From Marinomonas ostreistagni (lineage in GTDB: Bacteria > Pseudomonadota > Gammaproteobacteria > Pseudomonadales > Marinomonadaceae): a stretch of DNA of 64,000 nucleotides. This document shows positions 25,639-33,994 of this stretch, one piece after another; positions within the stretch are counted from its first letter, which is position 1, and each line of letters opens with the position of its first letter. The stretch is taken from assembly GCF_016888445.1 (NCBI RefSeq), contig NZ_JAFEKF010000001.1:186001-250000 (forward strand). The letters run 5' to 3'. Both the position numbers and the translations under genes were made by a program. A model generated the notes under the pieces. The model searched no databases. It was not told the DNA's origin and saw only the letters and a list, made by a program, of their open reading frames with translations.

Positions 25639-27906
25639 TTAGATCTTACAAGCGCCGCCAGCACAATCATCAACCATGTCGTCTTGCTTGTCTTCTGCAC
25701 CGTCACGAGTGTTGTGGTAGTACAGCGTTTTTACGCCCAATTTGTAAGCGGTTAGAAGGTCTTTTAGGATCACCTTCATAGGCACTTTGCCCGCTTCAAA
25801 CTTAGTTGGGTCGTAGTTAGTGTTGGCAGAGATCGCTTGGTCTACGAATTTTTGCATGATGCCGACCAATTGTAGGTAGCCATCGTTTGATGGAATGCTC
25901 CACAAAAGCTCGTAGTTGTTTTTCAAACGGTCAAACTCTGGCACAACTTGCTTCAAGATACCGTCTTTACTGGCTTTGATGGATACAAAACCACGTGGTG
26001 GCTCAATACCATTGGTTGCGTTACTGATCTGCGAAGAGGTCTCTGAAGGCATCAGCGCGGTCAATGTAGAGTTACGCAAACCGTGCTCTTTGATCTCACT
26101 ACGTAGCGTTTCCCAGTCGTACTGCAAAGCGGTAGAAACGACGCTATCTAGCTCTTTTTTGTAGGTATCAATTGGCAAGATGCCTTTTGAGTACGTCGTT
26201 TCGTTAAAGCCAAGACATGGGCCAAACTCTTTTGCTAGCGTGTTAGACGCTTTTAGCAAGTAGTACTGGATCGCTTCAAACGTCTCGTGTGTCAGGTTGT
26301 TGGCACTGCCATCTGAGTAACGCACACCGTGCTTCGCTAGATAGTAAGCGTAGTTGATGACGCCTACACCCAAGGTACGACGTTGCTCAGTGGCACGTTG
26401 TGCCGCTGGTACTGGGTAGTTTTGGTAATCCAGTAGACTATCTAGTGCACGTACGATCAGCTCAGACAGTTCTTCTAGTTCGTCTAGGTTTTTCAAAGCG
26501 CCCAAGTTGAAAGCGGACAGCGTACATAGGGCAATTTCACCTTCTGGATCGTCGATGCGATTAAGCGGCTTAGTCGGCAGCGCAATCTCAAGACATAGGT
26601 TACTTTGCTTAACCGGTGCAACGCTTGGGTCAAACGGACTGTGGGTATTACAGTGGTCAACGTTTTGTAGGTAAATGCGACCAGTGCTGGCACGTTCTGA
26701 GGCGAACAAAGTAAACAGTTCCGACGCTTTAACGGTTTTCTTACGGATGCTCTCGTCGGCTTCGTATTGAGTGTATAGGCGGTCGAATTCTTCTTGGTCA
26801 GCGAAGAAAGCGTCGTACAGGCCAGGTACATCAGATGGGCTGAACAGTGTGATGTCACCGCCTTTGATAAGACGTTGGTACATCAGACGGTTAAATTGCA
26901 CACCGTAGTCAAGGTGGCGCACACGGTTTTCTTCAACACCACGGTTGTTCTTCAGTACCAATAGGCTTTCGACTTCAAGGTGCCAAATTGGGTAGAACAC
27001 GGTTGCTGCACCACCACGAACACCACCTTGAGAACAGCTTTTAACCGCTGTTTGGAAGTGTTTGTAGAATGGGATACAGCCAGTGTGGAACGCTTCACCG
27101 CCACGGATTGGGCTACCAAGGGCACGCAAGGCACCCGCATTGATACCGATCCCCGCACGTTGGCTGACGTATTTTACGACTGCGCTTGAGGTCGCGTTGA
27201 TTGAATCAAGCGAATCACCACATTCGATCAAGACACAGCTACTGAACTGACGCGTAGGGGTACGGATGCCTGACATGATTGGCGTCGGCAAAGAGATCTT
27301 AAATTGTGACACCGCGTTGTAGAAACGGCGAATTAGGTCTAGGCGGCTTGCTTGGTCGTACTCGGCGAATAGGCAGGCAGCCACTAAGATGTAGATGAAC
27401 TGCGGACTTTCGTAGATATCACCTGTCACACGGTTTTGAACAAGGTATTTGCCTTCTAGCTGCTTCACTGCGGCGTAAGAGAAGTTCATGTCACGTGAGT
27501 GATCAATAAAACCATTGATGATGTCTAGGTCTTCAGCTGAGTATTTCTCTAAAATTTGCTTGTCGTAACGACCTTGTTCAACCAAGTTGCGCACGTGGTC
27601 ATGCAAGTGTGGCGGCTCAAAATCGCCAAACGCTTTTTTACGTAGGTGGAAGATCGCTAAGCGCGCAGCAAGGTATTGATAATCTGGTGCGTCTTCAGAG
27701 ATAAGATCCGCCGCAGACTTGATCAGTGTCTCGTGAATGTCTGTGGTGCGGATGCCTTCAAAGAATTGAATTTGAGCTTTTAGTTCAACCTGCGAAACGG
27801 AAACATTCTCTAAGCCTTCAGCTGCCCAAGTGATGACTTTGTGGATTTTATCTAGGTTTATGTTTTCGGTGGTGCCGTTCCGCTTGGTGACTGTCAGAGT
27901 GCTCAT
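25639..27906 (-). CDS. nrdA: Ribonucleoside-diphosphate reductase class Ia, alpha subunit
   Basis: NrdA reduces ribonucleoside diphosphates. At 755 residues it is close to E. coli NrdA (761). An N-terminal ATP-cone (VTKRNGTTENINLDKIHKVI) provides dATP feedback control. Active-site features include NLCLEI with catalytic Cys and Glu, the paired Cys of the redox site in QFSSCVLI, and the C-terminal shuttle CAGGAC. The ATG at 27906 follows TTTAAGGC. Two NrdR boxes lie upstream, so dNTP-dependent repression by NrdR is expected. Confidence 0.98.
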   Translation of the reverse strand: MSTLTVTKRNGTTENINLDKIHKVITWAAEGLENVSVSQVELKAQIQFFEGIRTTDIHETLIKSAADLISEDAPDYQYLAARLAIFHLRKKAFGDFEPPHLHDHVRNLVEQGRYDKQILEKYSAEDLDIINGFIDHSRDMNFSYAAVKQLEGKYLVQNRVTGDIYESPQFIYILVAACLFAEYDQASRLDLIRRFYNAVSQFKISLPTPIMSGIRTPTRQFSSCVLIECGDSLDSINATSSAVVKYVSQRAGIGINAGALRALGSPIRGGEAFHTGCIPFYKHFQTAVKSCSQGGVRGGAATVFYPIWHLEVESLLVLKNNRGVEENRVRHLDYGVQFNRLMYQRLIKGGDITLFSPSDVPGLYDAFFADQEEFDRLYTQYEADESIRKKTVKASELFTLFASERASTGRIYLQNVDHCNTHSPFDPSVAPVKQSNLCLEIALPTKPLNRIDDPEGEIALCTLSAFNLGALKNLDELEELSELIVRALDSLLDYQNYPVPAAQRATEQRRTLGVGVINYAYYLAKHGVRYSDGSANNLTHETFEAIQYYLLKASNTLAKEFGPCLGFNETTYSKGILPIDTYKKELDSVVSTALQYDWETLRSEIKEHGLRNSTLTALMPSETSSQISNATNGIEPPRGFVSIKASKDGILKQVVPEFDRLKNNYELLWSIPSNDGYLQLVGIMQKFVDQAISANTNYDPTKFEAGKVPMKVILKDLLTAYKLGVKTLYYHNTRDGAEDKQDDMVDDCAGGACKI

Positions 27907-27936
27907 GCCTTAAATTCCCGTTATGGCAGTAAAACC

Positions 27937-27945
27937 TGTGGATAT
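27937..27945 (-). promoter_or_regulatory. Possible DnaA box next to the NrdR site
   Basis: On the minus strand ATATCCACA differs at one position from the DnaA box TTATCCACA. E. coli nrdAB is controlled by DnaA at comparable sites. It overlaps the first NrdR box by 2 bp. A single near-match is weak evidence. Confidence 0.3.
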
Positions 27946-27991
27946 ACTGTATATAGTATTTTGGGTTACTGCTTGATACTAGATGTAGTGT
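27944..27991 (-). promoter_or_regulatory. Tandem NrdR boxes upstream of nrdA
   Basis: Two 16-bp near-palindromes at 27944-27959 (ATACTGTATATAGTAT) and 27976-27991 (ATACTAGATGTAGTGT) each match about 13 of 16 positions of the NrdR consensus ACACwATATATwGTGT as I recall it. Their starts are 32 bp apart, the three-helical-turn spacing known for cooperative NrdR binding. They lie 38-85 bp upstream of the nrdA start. This supports nrd repression by NrdR. Confidence 0.8.
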
Positions 27992-28319
27992 TAAATTGCT
28001 TATCGATGGCACGAACAATAGTGCTCATGTGGCTGAAAATCAAGCCTTGAAAAATACAAAAATTTGCGCCTCAGCCTATAGTGAAGTGGTCACTTACGTC
28101 ACCGCGCCCAAAAGTTCTGAAACGAATAAATGCAACCCTTAAAAGATTTTTTTGCATCCTCTTTTTGGCGTTATTGATTCAGCTTGGGTGGTTTAAAACG
28201 TGCGCCTTAGTCTTTCTAAAGCGGGCTGAGCAATAAGCGGATTAAGGGCTTAGACGGAGGAATGTATAACCGCGCCTGAGCGGCACTGCATGAGTGCTCA
28301 CAAGGTATTAAATTATGGT
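27992..28319. other. Non-coding region upstream of nrdA, otherwise empty
   Basis: About 330 bp between the NrdR boxes and the hairpin after pdxH. The sequence is AT-rich near 28040-28060 and 28140-28170 with no gene. It contains short T-rich stretches but no clear RNA gene, riboswitch or repeat. Confidence 0.5.
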
Positions 28320-28345
28320 AGGGCGTTGGCCTAGGCCAACGCCCT
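28320..28345 (-). terminator. Perfect 26-bp palindrome after pdxH, probable terminator
   Basis: AGGGCGTTGGCC pairs exactly with GGCCAACGCCCT around a central TA (with CCTAGG at the centre), giving a GC-rich stem just after the pdxH stop. Downstream on the minus strand only ACCATAATTTAA follows, so the U-tract is weak. Confidence 0.6.
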
Positions 28346-28352
28346 AAGAGGC

Positions 28353-28997
28353 TTATGGCGCTTTACGCACGCGACTCCAAGCATCTCCTTCGCGCTCGAA
28401 GCAAATGCGGTCGTGTAGACGGCTCGGACGGCCTTGCCAAAATTCAATATAGGTTGCTTGCACCGAATAGCCTCCCCAGTTCTCAGGGCACGGGAGTACA
28501 TCTTGATCGGCAAATTGTTGTTCAAGTGCGGCAAACTCGTTGGCTAAGACATCGCGAGATTCGACTACTTGGCTCTGGCGTGACACGCTAGCGGCAATTT
28601 GACTGCCTTTAGGGCGTGTTGCGAAATACGCTTCAGAGACTTCTCGTGCGACTTTGGTCGCGATGCCTTCAATGCGAATTTGACGTGACAGCGCGGGCCA
28701 AAAGAAAGTCAGTGAGACGTTGGCATTGTGCGCAATATCTTGTCCTTTATCACTGTCGTAGTTGGTAAAGAAAGTAAAACAGTCTTGGTTGCGCTGTTTT
28801 AATAGTACCGTGCGACAGTGTGGCTTGTTGTCAGCATCCACAGTGCTCAATAGCATACCAGTTGGGTCGTCAGGGCAGGTTTCGATGGCCTGATCTAACC
28901 AAGCGTCAAACAAAGGAAGGGGATCGTTGCCAGCTTCTTGTTCGGTTAAGTCGGCAAACTGATAATCACGACGTAAAGATTGTAAATCACGATTCAT
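28353..28997 (-). CDS. pdxH: Pyridoxamine/pyridoxine 5'-phosphate oxidase
   Basis: This FMN enzyme makes pyridoxal phosphate, the last step of vitamin B6 synthesis and salvage. The 214-residue protein shows substrate-binding and FMN motifs: CRTVLLKQ, FFTNYDSDKGQDI, SLTFFWPALSRQIRIEG, SRQSQVV and the C-terminal EFWQGRPSRLHDR. The length equals E. coli PdxH (218) within a few residues. It is the last gene before a perfect hairpin, downstream of coq7 by 3 bp. Confidence 0.97.
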   Translation of the reverse strand: MNRDLQSLRRDYQFADLTEQEAGNDPLPLFDAWLDQAIETCPDDPTGMLLSTVDADNKPHCRTVLLKQRNQDCFTFFTNYDSDKGQDIAHNANVSLTFFWPALSRQIRIEGIATKVAREVSEAYFATRPKGSQIAASVSRQSQVVESRDVLANEFAALEQQFADQDVLPCPENWGGYSVQATYIEFWQGRPSRLHDRICFEREGDAWSRVRKAP

Positions 28998-29000
28998 AGC

Positions 29001-29636
29001 TTAGATCCGGTAAGTTGAGTGAGTCATTAATTTGGACACCATAGTCATAACACGCATCACAGGCTGTGGAAATTGGTAGCCACCAGAGTCCAAGGCCATT
29101 TGTTTGTGTTTGGCTTCATCAATGTGCATTTGTTCGAGTACTGCACGGGAGCGGGCGTCTTGTTCGGGGAGTGCAGCCATATGCTTATCAAGGTGGAGGC
29201 ATACTTGATCTTCGGTGGCGGCGACAAAGCCTAAGCTGAGTTTATCGCTGACTAAGCCAGCCCCAGCACCGATGCAAAAAGAGGCGCCATAAAATAGTGG
29301 GTTGAGAATACTTGGTCGACTGCCTAGCTCATAAAGTCGTTCTTCGCACCACACCAAATGGTCGATCTCTTCGTCGGCCGCATGCTCCATGTCCGTTCGC
29401 ACGCTGGCTAACTTGGCGGTCGTCGCTTGGCCAGCATACAGAGCTTGGGCACAGACTTCGCCAGTGTGATTGATGCGCATCAGGCCTACTGCATGTTGTC
29501 GCTCAGCGCTGTCTAGCGATGCGTCTTCGTGGGCTTGTGCCGGCGAAGGCCGCGCCGCTTTGGCGGCTTTAGGGACAAGGGTTTGCAGAGCTCTATCCAG
29601 TTGAAGTACTGCTTTATCGATTGCTGTTAGCTGCAT
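29001..29636 (-). CDS. coq7: Coq7-type demethoxyubiquinone hydroxylase
   Basis: Coq7 is a diiron monooxygenase that hydroxylates the ring C6 in ubiquinone synthesis. The 211-residue protein has the two repeated ligand helices with E-x6-Y-x2-H-like patterns: [49 protein letters not shown] and [12 protein letters not shown]. Enterobacteria use the flavoprotein UbiF instead; Coq7 is the Pseudomonas-type solution. ATG 29636 is used because AGAGGATT precedes it. A 10-codon extension to 29666 would overlap the HIT gene. Confidence 0.95.
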   Translation of the reverse strand: MQLTAIDKAVLQLDRALQTLVPKAAKAARPSPAQAHEDASLDSAERQHAVGLMRINHTGEVCAQALYAGQATTAKLASVRTDMEHAADEEIDHLVWCEERLYELGSRPSILNPLFYGASFCIGAGAGLVSDKLSLGFVAATEDQVCLHLDKHMAALPEQDARSRAVLEQMHIDEAKHKQMALDSGGYQFPQPVMRVMTMVSKLMTHSTYRI

Positions 29637-29650
29637 GGTTGAATCCTCTG

Positions 29651-29992
29651 CTAGCCTGGAGGCCAAGTCATCGCACGGCCGCCGAGTACGTGCATGTGAA
29701 TGTGATAGACTGTTTGACCGCCCATTTCATTGCAGTTCATGGTGACACGAAAGCCGTCTTCAGCGATGCCTTTTTCTTTGGCCACGCGTGCTGCCACGAT
29801 CGGTAATTTACCTAATAGGGCTGCATCGTCATCGCTAACATCATTAAGGGTGCTGATGTGGCGCTTAGGAATCACTAGAAAATGCGTTGGGGCTTGAGGG
29901 GCGATGTCCTCAAAGGCGATAACATCATCGTCTTGGTATAAAATCGTCGCCGGAATATCGCCTTGTACAAGTTTGCAAAATAGGCAGTCCAT
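29651..29992 (-). CDS. HIT-family nucleotide-binding hydrolase (HinT-like)
   Basis: This 113-residue protein has the zinc-like CLFC pair near the N-terminus, the KRHIST strand and the catalytic triad HIHMHVLGG. HinT-like proteins hydrolyse purine phosphoramidates and aminoacyl-adenylates. The stop lies 14 bp from the coq7 start, so it probably forms an operon with coq7 and pdxH. The substrate in this organism is unknown. Confidence 0.93.
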   Translation of the reverse strand: MDCLFCKLVQGDIPATILYQDDDVIAFEDIAPQAPTHFLVIPKRHISTLNDVSDDDAALLGKLPIVAARVAKEKGIAEDGFRVTMNCNEMGGQTVYHIHMHVLGGRAMTWPPG

Positions 29993-30039
29993 GGATATCT
30001 CCTAATCGTGTATTCATTATTCAAAGAAGCGGCTAAGGC

Positions 30040-32313
30040 TCAACTGCTTAATAAGTGTCTATTGACCCGCGGCAGGATTAGCTTATCTTCTTTATTTAAA
30101 CGCTCTAGTTCAGCGATCAGCATACTCTCAATATTGGCGCTGTAGATGTAGCTGTCAAAGCCTAGATTACTGGCATATTCTTTTGACATTTTAACATCGT
30201 TTGAAATCAATAGGCATGTGTCGCGATCGTGTAATTCGCTCTTGAAGCGCTCCAGTTGTGAAGTGCCAAAGTTTTCTTTGTCTTCAAACAGCAGGATGCT
30301 AAAGCGCGATGTATCATGACGATAGTGTAATAGTGACAGCAGCTCGTCCAGTTGGTCGATGTGTGCCACCGAGAATAAGCGCGAGTGAAGAATGTTTTGC
30401 GCGCGTTCGATTTCGTCCGAATCTTGTCCCACGATCACTAACACCAGTTCTTCGTTGTGGGTTTTCTTAGCCAGCTCACTGGCTTCAATGTAATTGAGAG
30501 CCACAGGGATATCGAAGATCATTTTACGATTACGGCCCTCACCCTCGATTTGAATCGTGCCTTCTAAATATTGCACAAGTTCATTTAGATAGCGGCAGCC
30601 CAAGGTGTGTTGAGCATTCACCTCGATAGAGCTAGGGAGAGGATACACTTCTATGTGTAAGTTTTTGAGACTGTCGCGCTCTAGTATTTCGACCTCGGTG
30701 TCGATGCTTAATACTTGGTCGGTATGGTGTTTCAGCTCTTCCATAATGGTTTGAAACATATGCTTAAACAGCGCGCTTTTGGCCGTTAATTCCCAGCAAC
30801 TAATGTCATTGTAGTGCAGCTCTATCTCTGAGTCGTTTTGATCCAGAGACTGAAACCCCGTGAGTGCTTGTTCGATTAGAATTTGTAAATTGATGGTGCT
30901 GTACGAATGTGACGGTGGCGTATTGGCATGAATGCGGTGCATGTTGGTGAGCTTTTCTGCCAAATGAGTTAGGTTGGCATGCGCGCGTTTGATTTTCTCG
31001 CTGCCGTGCTCGTGCTGATTTTGTTCGTAGTACTCGACGATAGCGGTTTGGTTTTTAATGCGTGTGGCAATGTCGTCCAGTAATGCGGTGTTGTCTGCGG
31101 CAAATACTTCTGTTTTGGTTTGGCTATTACGGCCTGGTGTTAAGTTAGTCATTAAGCCAGTGAAGTGAATCAATGCTTCTAAAATAATCGATACCGTCAG
31201 TCCCCATTCAAACCACGAAGGCAGCGGTACGATGCCATAAGCACTGAGTACCCAAGTAATATAGCCCGACGTGAGTACCAGTCGGGCGGTAAAGTAGTAT
31301 TTTGAGTAGGGCAGTTTTTTGCTCACGGCATAAATGGATAAGCCAAACAAGAACAGCAAAGTAAAGGCCGCGGCCAAGGTTAGTAGGGCGATATTTAATT
31401 CACTCGGCGCGAGGCTGTAGAGCACCGCTAGCACCAAGTCAATAAAGCCGATGGCCAGAAGCGCTCGATCGGTGCGTGGTAAAAAGTCCTTGGTGCTCAA
31501 GTAGGAGCGAGTGAAGTAGGTGATAGCTGCTGCACACGCCAGTGAGTTGAAGTTGTACAGCCGTTCTTGCAGCCCAGAGAAAGAGGGCAGTAACTGATAA
31601 ATAAATCCATGCATAGACAGGTGCAGCGCAGCAATGCCAATCAGTAGTAAGCTGTAGACGCCATACATAGAGCGGCGAGTTTTAATAAAGAAAAACATGT
31701 TACACGCAAACAGCATAAACAAAATGCCGAGCAGTAGACCTGTGATGGTTAGATCTTGCTCCATATCCATGGCTAAAGCCGACAATGTCTTAATTTCAAC
31801 GAGGAAGTTGATCGGCAGATGCGAGTTTACTTTTACATACAGTGTATAGACTGGCGGCACATTCGCAGGTAGCGGCACCACATAATCAGGATAAGATACT
31901 GAACGGTTGTCAAACGCGCGCGCCTCGCCCATTTCTTTAAAGATTTGATTGTTCGTTAGGCCGGGCGTATATACATCAATGACCTGCACACGGGGAGCCT
32001 TGATATGCAGCACAGCGGGCGTGTTAGCAGGAAGGTTTTGCGCAATATCAACGCGCACCCAGACGTTGCCTTTTACTAAACCAAACTGTAAAAATTCACT
32101 TTTAAGTGGAATGAAACTTTTGCGCAATGCTTCTGAGTCTATATCTCGAAGCGTTAAGTTGCTGGATTGATCAATATAGTAACTGCCTACATCAGCGACG
32201 TTCACACTTTGATTTTGCTCGTCTAATATAGCCATCACAGGGGCGCTGTATGCAAAGCTTGTGAATAGCGTGAGCGTCATGAATATAAGTAGTTTAAAAT
32301 AGTGCTTGATCAA
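30040..32313 (-). CDS. 7TM-DISM sensor-like protein with degenerate kinase and receiver-like domains
   Basis: This 757-residue protein starts with a signal peptide (TLFTSFAYSAP). A periplasmic 7TMR-DISM extracellular domain follows (residues about 35-180), then seven membrane spans (about 190-390). The cytoplasmic part has a coiled coil and helices like a dimerisation domain (LDDIATRIKNQTAIVEYYE). There is no clear phospho-His, and the region at the ATPase position (about 500-600) lacks N, G1 and G2 boxes. The last 130 residues fold like a receiver, but the Asp site reads ILLFEDKENFGT and no clean phosphorylation pattern is seen. It looks like a pseudokinase sensor. The gene is isolated between the HIT gene and the divergent small membrane gene. 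Confidence 0.8.
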   Translation of the reverse strand: MIKHYFKLLIFMTLTLFTSFAYSAPVMAILDEQNQSVNVADVGSYYIDQSSNLTLRDIDSEALRKSFIPLKSEFLQFGLVKGNVWVRVDIAQNLPANTPAVLHIKAPRVQVIDVYTPGLTNNQIFKEMGEARAFDNRSVSYPDYVVPLPANVPPVYTLYVKVNSHLPINFLVEIKTLSALAMDMEQDLTITGLLLGILFMLFACNMFFFIKTRRSMYGVYSLLLIGIAALHLSMHGFIYQLLPSFSGLQERLYNFNSLACAAAITYFTRSYLSTKDFLPRTDRALLAIGFIDLVLAVLYSLAPSELNIALLTLAAAFTLLFLFGLSIYAVSKKLPYSKYYFTARLVLTSGYITWVLSAYGIVPLPSWFEWGLTVSIILEALIHFTGLMTNLTPGRNSQTKTEVFAADNTALLDDIATRIKNQTAIVEYYEQNQHEHGSEKIKRAHANLTHLAEKLTNMHRIHANTPPSHSYSTINLQILIEQALTGFQSLDQNDSEIELHYNDISCWELTAKSALFKHMFQTIMEELKHHTDQVLSIDTEVEILERDSLKNLHIEVYPLPSSIEVNAQHTLGCRYLNELVQYLEGTIQIEGEGRNRKMIFDIPVALNYIEASELAKKTHNEELVLVIVGQDSDEIERAQNILHSRLFSVAHIDQLDELLSLLHYRHDTSRFSILLFEDKENFGTSQLERFKSELHDRDTCLLISNDVKMSKEYASNLGFDSYIYSANIESMLIAELERLNKEDKLILPRVNRHLLSS

Positions 32314-32357
32314 AATGGCCTCCAGAGGCCTACATTATTAACTAGTTAGGGTGTGAA

Positions 32358-32609
32358 ATGCTATATCCAATCTTGGTGGAATATTATGTTTGGTGGTGTA
32401 TTGCCTTGTTGGTCATCACCTGGTTTACACGGGTGCATCAAGGGCAAACACGAACCAATTTTTTATATGGTTACGCAATGCTAGGCACTGTGGGCTTTTT
32501 GCTCGACTTTGATTGGATGGCAGGCGTGATTTTTGGTTTGATTGTTTTGGAGTTGGGTAAGGTATTTAAGGCGTGGCTGGATAAGAAGCAAGCCAACTTA
32601 AAAAAGTAG
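32358..32609 (+). CDS. Small membrane protein, unknown function
   Basis: This 83-residue protein has two or three hydrophobic segments (ILVEYYVWWCIALLVITWF, then AMLGTVGFLLDF and GVIFGLIVLELGKVF) and a basic tail rich in Lys. ATG 32358 is preceded by TTAGGGTG. It ends just before a strong bidirectional terminator and lies 44 bp from the divergent 7TM-DISM gene. I do not recognise the family, so its function is unknown. Codon use looks ordinary. Confidence 0.65.
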   Translation: MLYPILVEYYVWWCIALLVITWFTRVHQGQTRTNFLYGYAMLGTVGFLLDFDWMAGVIFGLIVLELGKVFKAWLDKKQANLKK

Positions 32610-32640
32610 CCTAAAGCAGGCTGCAAGGGTGCTAAAGACA

Positions 32641-32669
32641 AAAAAGGCCACACACTGTGTGGCCTTTTT
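32641..32669. terminator. Bidirectional Rho-independent terminator
   Basis: AAAAAGGCCACACA and TGTGTGGCCTTTTT form a 14-bp perfect stem with a one-base spacer, flanked by A and T tracts. It serves the small membrane gene (plus strand) and purD (minus strand), which converge here. Confidence 0.9.
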
Positions 32670-32684
32670 GGATAACGCTAAAGC

Positions 32685-33974
32685 TTACTTCTCTTGCTCG
32701 CGTGACACGGCGCGATGACCGATGTCTGTGCGGAAGTAAACCTTGTCCCATGATAGGTGTTTGACCACTTCGTAGGCACCAGCTTGTGCGTCAGCAACAG
32801 TATCGCCTAGTGATACCGCGCAAAGTACACGACCACCGCTGGTGACGATGTTGCCATCTTTTTCAGAAGTACCTGCGTGGAACACTTTTTGGTGCTCTGG
32901 CAGTGCAACATCGTAGCCAGAGATCGCATCGCCTTTGTTGTAGGACGCAGGGTAGCCACCGGCAGCCAAGACAACGCCAAGGCTAGCACGAGGGTCCCAG
33001 TCCGCTTCCACGGTATCCAGTTTGCCATTCACCGCAGCAAGACACATGGCTACAAGATCAGAGCGTAGACGCATCATGATAGGTTGTGTCTCAGGGTCGC
33101 CAAAGCGGCAGTTGTATTCCAGCACTTTTGGTGTGCCGTCAGCGGCGACCATGACACCGGCGTAAAGGAAGCCACGGTAGCGGTTGCCTTCAGCGTTCAT
33201 GCCTTTTACGGTCGGCATAACGACTTCGTTCATGATGCGATCATGAATTTCTGGCGTCACCACAGGAGCAGGTGAGTAAGCCCCCATGCCGCCTGTGTTT
33301 GGGCCAGTGTCGCCGTTATCACGGGCTTTATGGTCTTGGCTTGATACCATCGGTAAAACAGTCTCACCGTCAACCATGACGATAAAGCTGGCTTCTTCAC
33401 CCACTAGGAACTCTTCAACCACTACACGTGAGCCGGCATCACCAAATGCGTTACCTGCTAGCATGTCTTCTACGGCAGCAATGGCTTCGGCTTCCGTTTG
33501 TGCAACGATAACGCCTTTACCAGCAGCCAGACCGTCGGCTTTAACAACAATCGGTGCGCCTTTGGCTTTGATGTACTCGATGGCTGCTGGAATTTCAGTG
33601 AAATTCGCATAATCAGCCGTCGGGATATTGTGACGCTCTAAGAAGTCTTTGGTGAAAGCTTTTGAGCCTTCTAGCTGTGCAGCCGCTTTGGTTGGCCCAA
33701 AGATTGGCAAGCCTGCCGCTTCAAATGCATCCACGACACCGATCACTAGCGGTGCTTCTGGGCCAACGATGGTTAGGCCGATTTGCTTTTCTTGGGCAAA
33801 GGCCAATAACGCATCGATGTCTTCAACGCCGATATTAACGTTTTCTACTTTGGCTTCGAGGGCGGTACCTGCGTTACCTGGTGCGACGTAAACAGTGTCT
33901 ACGTCGGCAGATTGAGCGGCTTTCCAGGCCAGCGCGTGTTCGCGCCCGCCGTTACCAATTACAAGAACATTCAT
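32685..33974 (-). CDS. purD: Phosphoribosylamine-glycine ligase
   Basis: PurD makes glycinamide ribonucleotide, the second step of purine synthesis. The 429-residue ATP-grasp protein has GNGGREHALAW at the N-terminus, KADGLAAGKGVIV and GDAGSRVVVEEFL of the ATP-grasp domain, and NCRFGDPETQ for metal binding. It matches E. coli PurD in length (429). It follows purH by 20 bp, forming the purHD operon as in E. coli, and ends at a strong bidirectional terminator. Confidence 0.98.
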   Translation of the reverse strand: MNVLVIGNGGREHALAWKAAQSADVDTVYVAPGNAGTALEAKVENVNIGVEDIDALLAFAQEKQIGLTIVGPEAPLVIGVVDAFEAAGLPIFGPTKAAAQLEGSKAFTKDFLERHNIPTADYANFTEIPAAIEYIKAKGAPIVVKADGLAAGKGVIVAQTEAEAIAAVEDMLAGNAFGDAGSRVVVEEFLVGEEASFIVMVDGETVLPMVSSQDHKARDNGDTGPNTGGMGAYSPAPVVTPEIHDRIMNEVVMPTVKGMNAEGNRYRGFLYAGVMVAADGTPKVLEYNCRFGDPETQPIMMRLRSDLVAMCLAAVNGKLDTVEADWDPRASLGVVLAAGGYPASYNKGDAISGYDVALPEHQKVFHAGTSEKDGNIVTSGGRVLCAVSLGDTVADAQAGAYEVVKHLSWDKVYFRTDIGHRAVSREQEK

Positions 33975-33994
33975 GCTGGAATCCTATGTCTTTA

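Noticed and set aside
27946-27965. Possible LexA box (TACTGTATAT) upstream of nrdA
   Set aside because: Only the left half matches; the expected second half ATATACAGTA is absent. The NrdR-box reading explains both near-palindromes and their 32-bp spacing.
29636-29666. Longer start for coq7 overlapping the HIT gene
   Set aside because: ATG 29636 has AGAGGATT upstream and begins at the usual family N-terminus; the extension lacks support.
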